NCBI GenBank assembly: GCA_965215775.1
Contig: CBDCEG010000009.1
Location: forward strand, 1 to 64,000
Direction: 5' to 3'
Source: CBDCEG01 sp965215775
Lineage (GTDB): Bacteria; Pseudomonadota; Gammaproteobacteria; Cardiobacteriales; Ostreibacteriaceae
Length of the DNA stretch: 64,000 bases
This document shows positions 6,428 to 13,856 of this stretch, one piece after another; positions within the stretch are counted from its first letter, which is position 1, and every line of letters begins with the position of its first letter. The position numbers and the translations under genes were made by a program. The notes below the pieces were generated by a model. That model searched no databases and was not told the origin of the DNA. It saw only the letters and a program-made list of their open reading frames with translations.

Positions 6428-8389
6428 CTAAAAATCTGTCCCATAAAACTGAACCACTTCATTAAATCCATCTTCATAATAACCATCAGCATCTCTTCCT
6501 ACTCTATCTCTGCCTTTTTCATTCAGCCCATCTCTACCAAATCCCTCTTTATCTAAATCATCGTCATTAAATCCATCTTCATAATAACCATCAGCATCTC
6601 TTCCTACTCTATCTCTGCCTTTTTCATTCAGCCCATCTCTACCAAATCCCTCTTTATCTACATCATCATCATTAAATCCATCTTCATAATAACCTTCAGC
6701 ATCTCTTCCTAGTCTATCTCTGCCTTCTTCATTCAGCCCATCTCTACCAAATCCCTCTTTATCTAGATCATCATCATTAAATCCATCTTCATAATAACCT
6801 TCAGCATCTCTTCCTAGTCTATCTCTGCCCTCTTCATTCAGACCGTCTCTACCAAATCCCTCTTTATCTAGATCATCATCATTAAATCCATCTTCATAAT
6901 AACCATCAGCATCTCTTCCTAGTCTATCTCTGCCCTCTTCATTCAGCCCATCTCTACCAAATCCCTCTTTATCTACATCATAAATATTAAATCCATCATC
7001 AAAGAAGAAGTCCTTAGTATTTACAGTAGTGATAAAAATACTACCAGGAGTCCTAATTTCCATTTCTGTTTCACTTACTTGAGTTACTACTCTTCCATCT
7101 TTTGTATAAGAAGTAGTGTAGGGTTGAGAGCTAACATTATTATAAGAAATAGCATAATTACCTCCACTTGTAAAACTAGAACTATTATCTATACTGTAAT
7201 CTAAGCTAGGGTCAAAATTTGAGAATGAATTATCTGAGAATAAATCATAACCGTTACCATTTCCGATAGTAAAGCTAGTATTACTTGGAGTTACCCCTCC
7301 CATATAGTTTTCATATCCATTACCTAAGTGAAAGTTATCAGGGATATCATCGTCATCATACACATAATCACTAAAATCAAAATTACTAAAATCAGAGTTT
7401 GAATTAGAAGAACTATTATCGTCATCATAAAAGTCACTATACCCATAATCACTAAAATCAAAATCACTAAAATCAGTGTCTGAATTAGAAGAACTATTAT
7501 CTGAATTATTATCATAATCACTACCAGAATCATAGTCAAAATCACTAGAAGAGCTCCATTCAAAAAGTACTCCTTTATATTGATTTCTCAATTCTGTTGA
7601 AAGTGCGAAGTCAGTTTCAATTACTCCTTTTTTAAGTTCCAAATCCCAATCGCCACCTTTTAGTTTTGAACCAGTTATATCATCTGATGCGGCTATATCT
7701 GTTTGGGTTGAGTCCAAAAGTTGGTTTATGAAATTTGCTCCTTTTTGAGTTTGGGCAACATCACAACCATAAATTAAAATATCTGCATCTTCTGAAAAAG
7801 CATTTTTCCAGTTTTCAGTTTCAGCAATATTTGAGCTATCCAAAACCGAATTTCCAATCTCAACAAACCCATCACCACCGTGAGAAATAATATGCAAAGC
7901 ATCAACGCTTTGGTTCTCATAAGTTGCTAAAATTCGTGTTATTTCATCAATCCCTTGGTCTTTTCCAATAATGTAAACAGTATTTCCTTCTGAATTTGCA
8001 TCAGCTGCCAAAACTTCATAATTAGTTACACTTGAATCAATTATTACTATTTCGTTGCGGTTATTTGATTGGTTTGAAAGGCTACTGCGAACAACTGGTG
8101 GCTCAAAGTCATTAAATAGCGTTGTTATATCTTTTTCTGAATTTGCTGGATTATCTGAATTTGGATTGTTGTAAAAATCAGCTAATTTGTCAAAATCAAC
8201 CGAGTCTTGAGAAATATCTACAATATCAATAATTGCATCACCAAGAGACGCGTCAAGCATAATCCTTGGCTCAAGCATTCTCATCAGTATTTTGGGTTTT
8301 AGTAGGTTATCGTTTAGCTTCTTGCTTCTTGCTTCTTGCTTCTTGCTTCTTGCTTCTTGGAATAGTTTGAACATTTTTAACACCCTCAT
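6428..8389 (-). CDS. Polymorphic toxin, N-terminal part (LEPR motif, DUF4347, repeats)
   Basis: N-terminal half of the split toxin; host sequence ends at 6462, after which ten IS-encoded residues (E-V-V-Q-F-Y-G-T-D-F) precede the stop. The better start is ATG 8372-8374, because GAGGGTG lies six bases before it. In order: a Gln-Glu-Ala-Arg-Ser-Lys-Lys tract made by 7-bp DNA repeats, the L-E-P-R-I-M-L-D-A motif typical of very large secreted proteins, and a DUF4347 domain with H-I-I-S-H-G-G and L-I-Y-G-C-D-V-A (a His/Cys pair as in caspase-like clan CD peptidases). Then comes an Asp/Ser-rich low-complexity linker and five 35-residue repeats. Joined with the C-terminal part, removing the IS and one TTA duplication gives 1192 aa (1197 from 8389) without a stop. 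Confidence 0.8.
   Translation of the reverse strand: MRVLKMFKLFQEARSKKQEARSKKLNDNLLKPKILMRMLEPRIMLDASLGDAIIDIVDISQDSVDFDKLADFYNNPNSDNPANSEKDITTLFNDFEPPVVRSSLSNQSNNRNEIVIIDSSVTNYEVLAADANSEGNTVYIIGKDQGIDEITRILATYENQSVDALHIISHGGDGFVEIGNSVLDSSNIAETENWKNAFSEDADILIYGCDVAQTQKGANFINQLLDSTQTDIAASDDITGSKLKGGDWDLELKKGVIETDFALSTELRNQYKGVLFEWSSSSDFDYDSGSDYDNNSDNSSSNSDTDFSDFDFSDYGYSDFYDDDNSSSNSNSDFSNFDFSDYVYDDDDIPDNFHLGNGYENYMGGVTPSNTSFTIGNGNGYDLFSDNSFSNFDPSLDYSIDNSSSFTSGGNYAISYNNVSSQPYTTSYTKDGRVVTQVSETEMEIRTPGSIFITTVNTKDFFFDDGFNIYDVDKEGFGRDGLNEEGRDRLGRDADGYYEDGFNDDDLDKEGFGRDGLNEEGRDRLGRDAEGYYEDGFNDDDLDKEGFGRDGLNEEGRDRLGRDAEGYYEDGFNDDDVDKEGFGRDGLNEKGRDRVGRDADGYYEDGFNDDDLDKEGFGRDGLNEKGRDRVGRDADGYYEDGFNEVVQFYGTDF
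6465..6990 (-). repeat. 105-bp tandem coding repeats, N-terminal block
   Basis: Five units of the same 35-residue repeat. The first three in protein order carry E-E-G-R-D-R-L and the last two E-K-G-R-D-R-V, matching the units beyond the IS. The IS3 copy inserted exactly at a unit boundary (Gly-Phe-Asn / Asp-Asp-Asp). Confidence 0.9.
8317..8358 (-). repeat. Six perfect 7-bp repeats inside the toxin coding sequence
   Basis: Six uninterrupted copies of GCTTCTT (plus strand), encoding Gln-Glu-Ala-Arg-Ser-Lys-Lys twice, begin five codons after the likely start at 8374. Because 7 is not a multiple of 3, gain or loss of one unit shifts the frame of the whole toxin. With six units the frame is open into DUF4347. 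This is the structure of a slipped-strand phase-variation tract. Confidence 0.9.
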
Positions 8390-8449
8390 TTTTATAGTTT
8401 ATTATAATATATTTCTTATTCTTGAATTTATTTTTTACTGGTTTTTATC

Positions 8450-8515
8450 TTTGTTTTATCTTTGTTTTATCTTTGTTTTATCTTTGTTTTATCTTTGTTT
8501 TATCTTTTATTTTGT
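8450..8515 (-). repeat. Six perfect 11-bp repeats upstream of the toxin gene
   Basis: Six exact tandem copies of TTTGTTTTATC with degenerate flanks, lying 76-141 bases before the likely toxin start. One unit equals about one DNA helical turn. No coding frame runs through it. Changes in copy number would alter promoter or operator spacing. The rest of the gap between the toxin gene and purB (8390-8644) shows no gene. Confidence 0.9.
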
Positions 8516-8644
8516 AGTAGCTGTTTCGTTTTTATAAGTGTAATGATGCAAATAATTATAACATAAAATCTAGCAAAAACTCCCACAAAAACCAAGCAAG
8601 CAAATTGGTTTTGTGAGGCTAGTTTTGGGGTGTTGCTTTCTGAA

Positions 8645-10003
8645 TTACTTAGAAAGTAAAACTGCCAAACCAATATAACTAGCTGGTGTAAGCTCTAATA
8701 ATTGTTTTTTTGCATCACTTGGAATATTCAATTTCTTAATAAATTCCCTAGTAGTTTCTTTGTTTATATCTTTACCACGGCTAAAGTCTTTGAGTATTTC
8801 ATAAGCACCTTCTATTTTATACTTTCTCATAACAGTTTGAATTGGTTCTGCCAAAACTTCCCAGCTATTATCTAGGTCTTTAGCAATAGCTGTTTTATTA
8901 ATTTCTATTTTATTCAGCCCTTTAAGTAAAGAAGAATAAGCAATTAAGCTATGCCCAACAGCAGTTCCAATACTTCGCAAAACAGTGGAGTCTGACAAAT
9001 CTCGTTGTAGCCTAGAAATAGGCAGCTTCTCTGCAAGATGTATTAACAAAGCGTTTGAAACGCCAAAATTACCTTCTGCATTTTCAAAATCTATTGGGTT
9101 TACTTTGTGTGGCATTGTTGACGAACCAACCTCTTTTGCCACTAATTTTTGCTTGAAATAGCCCAAAGAAATGTAACTCCAAATATCTCTACTTAAGTCT
9201 AGAAGTATAGTATTTATCTGAGATAAGTTATAAAAAAACTCTGATAAATAATCATGTGGCTCAATTTGAGTTGTGTGAGAATTGTATGTAAGTCCTAATT
9301 GTTTGACTATAAAACCTTTAGAAAAACTAATCCAATCAACATTTGGGTAAGCAACAATATGTGCATTAAAATTACCAACAGCACCATTTATTTTCGCCAT
9401 AATTTCTATTTGATTTAATTTGGTTAGATATTTAGATAGTCTAGCTTCAAAATTAGCAAACTCTTTGCCCACCGTTGTTGGCGTTGCCGTTTGCCCATGA
9501 GTTCTTGATAACATTGATATTTCTTTATAATTACTAGATAGTTTTGTTAGCTTTTCAATTATTTGTTTTATATTTGGTATGATTATTTTTTGTTTAGAAT
9601 TTTTAACCATCAATGCATATGCAGTATTATTTATATCTTCTGAGGTGCAAGCAAAATGAATAAATTCAACATATTCCGCTAACTCTTTATTTCCCAAAAA
9701 ATCTTTTTTAAGTTGATACTCAACTGCTTTGACATCGTGATTTGTTTCACTTTCAATATCTTTTATTTTTGTTGCTTTTTCTTCATCAAAATTATTTTGC
9801 AAATTAGTTAAGAATTCTAAAGCTGAATTTGAAAACTTAGGCACTTCCTCAATTACATCTTCATTTGATAATGCTTTTATCCACTCAATCTCCACAAAAT
9901 AACGATAATATATAAGTGCATACTCAGACAAATAGTTAGAAAGTTCTTTTGTTTTACTATGATACCTGCCGTCAACTGAAGAAATATTTAAAATTTTACT
10001 CAT
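8645..10003 (-). CDS. purB: Adenylosuccinate lyase
   Basis: A 452-residue enzyme close to the E. coli PurB length (456). It splits SAICAR to AICAR and adenylosuccinate to AMP, each releasing fumarate, in cytosolic purine synthesis. The fumarase/aspartase superfamily signature is S-S-T-M-P-H-K-V-N-P at about residues 293-302, containing the flexible loop serine. The general acid region R-T-H-G-Q-T-A-T-P lies near 168-176, and the N-terminal signature I-S-S-V-D-G-R-Y is at 7-14. Upstream lies a copy of the glycerate kinase 3' end, so purB was probably once directly downstream of that gene. Intact and housekeeping. Confidence 0.96.
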   Translation of the reverse strand: MSKILNISSVDGRYHSKTKELSNYLSEYALIYYRYFVEIEWIKALSNEDVIEEVPKFSNSALEFLTNLQNNFDEEKATKIKDIESETNHDVKAVEYQLKKDFLGNKELAEYVEFIHFACTSEDINNTAYALMVKNSKQKIIIPNIKQIIEKLTKLSSNYKEISMLSRTHGQTATPTTVGKEFANFEARLSKYLTKLNQIEIMAKINGAVGNFNAHIVAYPNVDWISFSKGFIVKQLGLTYNSHTTQIEPHDYLSEFFYNLSQINTILLDLSRDIWSYISLGYFKQKLVAKEVGSSTMPHKVNPIDFENAEGNFGVSNALLIHLAEKLPISRLQRDLSDSTVLRSIGTAVGHSLIAYSSLLKGLNKIEINKTAIAKDLDNSWEVLAEPIQTVMRKYKIEGAYEILKDFSRGKDINKETTREFIKKLNIPSDAKKQLLELTPASYIGLAVLLSK

Positions 10004-10046
10004 AATTTTTAATTACCTTTGGGTGATTTGTGAAGTTAGTTTCTAA

Positions 10047-10226
10047 GCGTTAACTTTCTATGATACCAGCAACTGAAAAAGATATATCAAATAAATCTCA
10101 CATCATATTTTATAAAATATTTTTAAGTTATTTTCGGTCAAAGATATAATTCCTAAGTTATTTAAATCCAATTGGTTTGTTTCTATTAATTGACCTAGTT
10201 AATAATAAAAACTTTTCTTTTGAGGG
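10047..10226 (-). repeat. Glycerate kinase 3'-end repeat, copy I
   Basis: The first about 50 bases (10047-10095) match the last codons and stop of glycerate kinase at 16063-16111 (ending Ala-Gly-Ile-Ile-Glu-Ser-stop here, Glu-Asn-stop there). The remainder to about 10226 matches 13590-13696. It bounds the rhuM module on the purB side. Apart from this repeat I see no gene in 10004-10265. Confidence 0.75.
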
Positions 10227-10265
10227 TTGACAGTTGTCGTAAGTGATGATTTTTCTTTTGGTAAA

Positions 10266-10595
10266 TCACTCATTCCTCGTCGTGTGCTTTTGACTAAGAA
10301 ACTTCTTCATTTCTTTATCAAAGTCAGATTCTATTTTTTGTATTTTATTAAAAGCTTCATACTCTTTTGAAGCTTTTTCTTTTGCTTGCCCCATGTTAGG
10401 TTTTGATGTGTCGGCACTTTTATAGATAATTTCTGCGGCAGTTTTACCAGTGATGGCAAAGTGGAATTTATTTTGAACAGTTGCATAAAACTCTTTTGTT
10501 GTTTGAGAATTTCTATCATAGTCTATGCTGCACTCTGCAAATATATCTGTGATTTGTTGATAGATGCGTTGTAATGGTCTAATTTTATGGAACAC
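10266..10595 (-). pseudogene. rhuM: rhuM, C-terminal part
   Basis: C-terminal portion of a RhuM-family (virulence-associated, Fic-island type) protein cut by IS3 copy 2. Host sequence begins at 10566 (10569 with the CGT duplication); a GTG within the IS (10593-10595) gives an artificial Phe-His-Lys-Ile-Arg-Pro-Leu start. Family residues visible are Y-Q-x-I-T-D-I-F, S-I-D-Y-D, F-Y-A-T-V-Q-N-K-F-H and I-T-G-K-T-A-A-E-I-I-Y. After K-P-N-M-G the usual following section of about 50-60 residues seems missing, and the protein jumps to the C-terminal Q-A-K-E-K-A region. Joined to 12907-13448 it gives a 280-aa frame with no stop. Confidence 0.8.
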
Positions 10596-10598
10596 TTT

Positions 10599-11450
10599 TT
10601 AAGCGACATTTATCATTCTATTAAATTTTTCATTTGGTGTCATGTAATTTATTGCGGAATTTAACCTCTTATAATTATAAAAATATATATAACTATCTAC
10701 TTCTTCAGTAACTTCTTGATGACTTTTAAAACTTAAATAATTTAATCTTTCAGACTTTAGACTCCTAAAAAACCTTTCCATTACAGCATTATCCCAACAG
10801 TTTCCTTTTCTGCTAACACTCTTTGTTATATGCAAATTTACACAAAAATCAACAAATAAATTAGACGTATATTGCACGCCACGATCTGAGTGAAATAATA
10901 ATTTGCTTGTATCTGGATGTTTTCTTCTAATTGCGTTTTGAAGTGCTTTTTTTGCAAGTTTTGCATTCGGTTTTTGCGACAAACTCCAGCCCACAATTTC
11001 TTTTGTTGCAAGGTCAAGAACCGTCGCTAAATAGCTCCAGCCTTGATGATTTCGGATATAAGTTATATCGCCAACCCAATGTGTATTTGGTGTTTTTTGA
11101 TTAAATTCTCTATTTAAAATATTATCAGAAATAATTTTAGACACTCGTTCTTTGGGGTAATAGTGTTTTTTTCTTGGTGTAATTGCTTGAATATTAGCAA
11201 GTTTCATCAATGAAGCTACTTTAAAAATACCAATCTTAATACCGTAAAGTTGGAGTTCTTTTTGCATTCTTCTTTTCCCATAACTGTGTTTTGTTTCTAT
11301 AGAAATTTTCTTTAATAAAGATATTATTTCAGAAGATTTTCTATTAATTTTCCTAGTGTTAGTCTTTTTATAAAATGTATTTTTAGGAACCCCATAAGCA
11401 GTGCATAATTCAGTTATTGAGTAATTTTTATTTGCCATTTTTATTTTCAT
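10599..11450 (-). CDS. IS3-family transposase OrfB, copy 2
   Basis: 283 residues with the complete DDE core, same as the product at 5226-6077 except Tyr-Lys-Lys for Tyr-Arg-Lys near residue 27. It cannot be made as an OrfAB fusion from this copy because orfA is split by an IS30, although the slippery heptamer upstream is intact. Confidence 0.9.
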   Translation of the reverse strand: MKIKMANKNYSITELCTAYGVPKNTFYKKTNTRKINRKSSEIISLLKKISIETKHSYGKRRMQKELQLYGIKIGIFKVASLMKLANIQAITPRKKHYYPKERVSKIISDNILNREFNQKTPNTHWVGDITYIRNHQGWSYLATVLDLATKEIVGWSLSQKPNAKLAKKALQNAIRRKHPDTSKLLFHSDRGVQYTSNLFVDFCVNLHITKSVSRKGNCWDNAVMERFFRSLKSERLNYLSFKSHQEVTEEVDSYIYFYNYKRLNSAINYMTPNEKFNRMINVA

Positions 11451-11464
11451 AATAACTTCAGTTT

Positions 11465-11631
11465 TTAGTTTTTTTGAATAAAAATGGCAGCAGCCTTTTT
11501 TAAAATTTCATTGTCTCTTTTAGCCCTCCAAAGCTGTTTCCTAAGGTCTTGAATCTCCTGCTGCTGAGCTGTCAACGCTCTTTTGCCATCTGGAGTTTTC
11601 CCACCTAATTCGTCAATATATTGTTTTTTCC
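11465..11631 (-). pseudogene. IS3 orfA, C-terminal fragment (copy 2)
   Basis: The last part of orfA, from the Gly-Gly-Lys-Thr-Pro-Asp-Gly region to the frameshift site, cut off from its start by the IS30 element at 11632-12700. The TCC next to the junction (11629-11631) is the IS30 target duplication. Confidence 0.88.
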
Positions 11632-12700
11632 CCTGGTTTCTAAACCGAAGTGCAACTAAATTTTATTTTTAGGTTTTAATTTGGAACTAGTTATTTTTAT
11701 TTTTATTAACTAAGATAATAACATTATGAAAAAATACACACAATTAACCAGAACTGATATGACAAAAATTGAAACATTGCTTGAGGAGAATTATAATCCT
11801 TGTGAAATAGCGATAAAACTAGGCAAAAATAAGACTACAATATACCGCTGCATAAAAAATAATAAAAACGCAGAAACCTTTGTTGGTGAAGAGGCATGGG
11901 AGAAAGTTTCCAAGAGGAAATCTATTGCAAATAAGCATGTTAGGATATTACCTGATAGTATTTTAGAGAAATATATTTTGATAAAAATAGAGCAACATTG
12001 GTCGCCAGAACAAATTTCTGGAAAGTGGCGAGAGGAGGCGCAAGAATCGATTTGCCACGAGACTATTTATCAATTTGTTTATAAGTATCACCCAAAATTA
12101 GTTAAGATGTATTTCAGAAGAAAAGGTAAGAAATATCAACATAATAGAAAGGAAAAATATCAAATAAAAGATCGTAGAATGATTGATGAAAGACCGCAAA
12201 ATATTGAGCTTAGAAAAGAAGTTGGACACTGGGAAGGAGACACAATTGTCGGTAAAAATCACCAAGGCGCGATAGTTACAAATGTTGAAAGAAAAAGTGG
12301 TAAATTAATTGCTTCCAAAGTGAAAAAATCAACTGCAAAAGCTATTTTAGAAGCTACAGTTAAAGATTTCAAAGACTTACCAAATGAGTTACGAATAAGC
12401 ATGACATACGATAATGGCAAAGAGTTTTCTTTACACCAAGAGATTGAAAAACAAGTGAAAATGAATGTTTATTTTGCACACGCTTACTCACCTTGGGAAA
12501 GAGGAACTAATGAAAATACCAACGGTTTGCTCCGAGAATTTATTCCCAAAGGCACTGATTTTAATAATGTTTCTGATGAAGAACTTGCTTATTTTGTGGA
12601 ACTTATTAATAATAGACCACGAAAACGACTAGGATTTAAAACCCCAAATGAAGTCTTTCAAGCTGAACTTGAAAAGTTGCACTTGTAGGTAGAATCTAGC
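11632..12700 (+). mobile_element. IS30-family element, copy A (1069 bp)
   Basis: Terminal inverted repeats of 26 bp with 18 matches (CCTGGTTTCT... and GCTAGATTCT..., both ending in AAGTGCAACT). The 3-bp duplication TCC lies at 11629-11631 and 12701-12703. Nested inside IS3 copy 2, hence inserted later. One transposase gene. The transposase protein is identical to copy B. Confidence 0.95.
11726..12688 (+). CDS. IS30-family transposase, copy A
   Basis: 320 residues. N-terminal helix-turn-helix (N-P-C-E-I-A-I-K-L-G-K-N-K-T-T-I-Y-R), then a DDE core with Asp in G-H-W-E-G-D-T-I-V-G-K, Asp in M-T-Y-D-N-G-K-E-F, and Glu in N-E-N-T-N-G-L-L-R. The length is in the usual IS30-family range of about 320-390. 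Apparently intact. Confidence 0.95.
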   Translation: MKKYTQLTRTDMTKIETLLEENYNPCEIAIKLGKNKTTIYRCIKNNKNAETFVGEEAWEKVSKRKSIANKHVRILPDSILEKYILIKIEQHWSPEQISGKWREEAQESICHETIYQFVYKYHPKLVKMYFRRKGKKYQHNRKEKYQIKDRRMIDERPQNIELRKEVGHWEGDTIVGKNHQGAIVTNVERKSGKLIASKVKKSTAKAILEATVKDFKDLPNELRISMTYDNGKEFSLHQEIEKQVKMNVYFAHAYSPWERGTNENTNGLLREFIPKGTDFNNVSDEELAYFVELINNRPRKRLGFKTPNEVFQAELEKLHL

Positions 12701-12842
12701 TCCAACGCGCAACAGCTGATTTTCCTGCACCAGAAATTTCTTGAATTTGACTATTTGTATAATTTTCATGCACCATAAGCTTTGCATAATCAAGCTTTTG
12801 CTCTACAGTCCAAGTTTTTCTTTGTTTGTTAATTTTTGACAT
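12701..12842 (-). pseudogene. IS3 orfA, N-terminal fragment (copy 2)
   Basis: The start and helix-turn-helix part of orfA, beginning at ATG 12840-12842 behind AGAGGAAAA and running into the IS30 right end. The other part is 11465-11631. Confidence 0.88.
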
Positions 12843-12872
12843 AATTTTTTCCTCTTAAAAGTGTATTATAGG

Positions 12873-13448
12873 CTAAAAATCTGTCCCATAAAACTGAACC
12901 ACTTCACGTCTTTCACTCGCACGAATAGAACGAACTCTCTCAAGTAGCTCTTTAAAGTAGTCTTTTCCAAAGTATTGACCATTTTTAAGCCTATCATCAT
13001 CCATAGCAAAACCTTTGATGATATACTCTTTTAAAATCTTTGTAGCCCATATACGAAACTGCGTAGCTTTTGAAGAATTTACTCTGTAACCAACTGAAAC
13101 AATTGCATCAAGGTTATAGTATTTTGCTTCTTGCACTTGTGTTTTTCCCTCTATAGCCCCATGTTGAGTGGTATGTTCCAAAATGGAACTAACCTCTTTT
13201 TCTTGAAGCTCGCCACTCTCAAATATATTTTTAAGATGTTTTGTTATAGCTGGTCTTTGTACTCCAAATAACTCAGCAATCCTCTTTTGAGGTAGCCATA
13301 AAGTTTCATTGTGTAGATATGTTTCTATTTTTATATCACTGTCTTTAGTCGTGTAAAGTAAAAACTCTGTTAGCTCATCTTTTATAGTTAAATTATTATT
13401 TGTCATTGATAAATTCTTTAGTTGTTTAGTCATAGTAATTTTTTTCAT
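12873..13448 (-). pseudogene. rhuM: rhuM, N-terminal part
   Basis: N-terminal portion of a RhuM-family protein, with host sequence down to 12907 and then ten IS-encoded residues before the stop. The start at 13448 gives Met-Lys-Lys-Ile-Thr-Met; internal Met codons are alternatives. Visible family signature: L-W-L-P-Q-K-R-I-A-E-L-F-G-V-Q-R-P-A-I-T-K-H-L-K-N (a DNA-binding winged-helix-like region) and Y-Y-N-L-D-A-I-V-S-V-G-Y-R-V-N-S followed by F-R-I-W-A-T. RhuM occurs on pathogenicity and defence islands; its biochemistry is unsettled. Flanked by partial copies of purB and glycerate kinase sequence, showing that it is an inserted module. Confidence 0.82.
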
Positions 13449-13461
13449 CTGCGTACAAAAC

Positions 13462-13529
13462 TTCTACAAAATAACGATAATATATAAGTGTATATTCAGA
13501 TAAATAATTAGAAAGTTCTTTTATTTTAC
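13462..13529 (-). repeat. purB 5'-end fragment (duplicate)
   Basis: This stretch matches about 9890-9965, the first codons of purB, with several substitutions. At the ATACCTG microhomology it switches to the glycerate kinase 3' end. It has no start codon in context and is a non-functional duplicate. Confidence 0.75.
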
Positions 13530-13696
13530 TATGATACCTGCAACTGAAAAAGATATATCAAATAAATTTTGCTCAGCATTTTCTAAAATGTGTTTAAGTT
13601 ATCTTCGGTCAAAGATATAATTCCTAAGCTATATGAATCCAATTGGTTTATTTCTATTAATTTACCTAGTTCACAATAAAAAATTTTATCTTGAGG
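13530..13696 (-). repeat. Glycerate kinase 3'-end repeat, copy II
   Basis: 13535-13588 is identical to the 3' end of glycerate kinase at 16081-16134. The rest matches the right part of copy I (to about 10226) at roughly 85-90%. It bounds the rhuM module on one side and the OLD nuclease module on the other. The remaining 13697-13856 has no recognisable gene and is less AT-rich around 13750-13800. Together with the purB fragment this accounts for the 408-base gap 13449-13856. Confidence 0.78.
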
Positions 13697-13856
13697 GCTA
13701 ATGCCTTATTCAGGGCTTATAGAGTTTACACCAACCATACTTGAATTACCTGTGAGTTTATTAACGAGACAGAACTTCGGAAAACCGGGCTACCCGTAAA
13801 TCCCTCTTGATACCATTGTATGTGTTTTCTTTCTCTCAGAATTTGCACACCATTAT

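Larger units (their letters stand above)
5197..6461 (-). mobile_element. IS3-family element, copy 1 (1265 bp)
   Basis: Ends are TG...CA with imperfect inverted repeats of about 25 bp (TGTAATGGTC... and TGAAGTGGTT...). A 3-bp target duplication TTA lies at 5194-5196 and 6462-6464. It carries orfA and orfB with a programmed -1 frameshift site. Inserted in the repeat region of the polymorphic toxin, in the same orientation as the toxin gene. It differs from the other two copies by a few substitutions, so it is the most diverged of the three. Confidence 0.95.
10570..12906 (-). mobile_element. IS3-family element, copy 2, interrupted by IS30 copy A
   Basis: Total 2337 bp; subtracting the nested 1069-bp IS30 and its 3-bp duplication leaves 1265 bp, the same length as the other copies. 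The target duplication CGT is at 10567-10569 and 12907-12909. Inserted in rhuM in the same orientation. It shares the few sequence variants of copy 3 rather than copy 1. Its orfA is broken by the nested element, so it cannot supply its own OrfAB. Confidence 0.95.

Noticed and set aside
4290..6990. Regular 105-bp repeats considered as a CRISPR array
   Set aside because: The units are head-to-tail without spacers, are a multiple of three and translate into a continuous 35-residue protein repeat; no cas genes nearby.
7324..7563. Hydrophobic frame inside the toxin linker region
   Set aside because: It is the alternative frame of an Asp/Ser-coding low-complexity stretch (GAT/TCA codons read as Ile/Leu/Val) and has no start signal.
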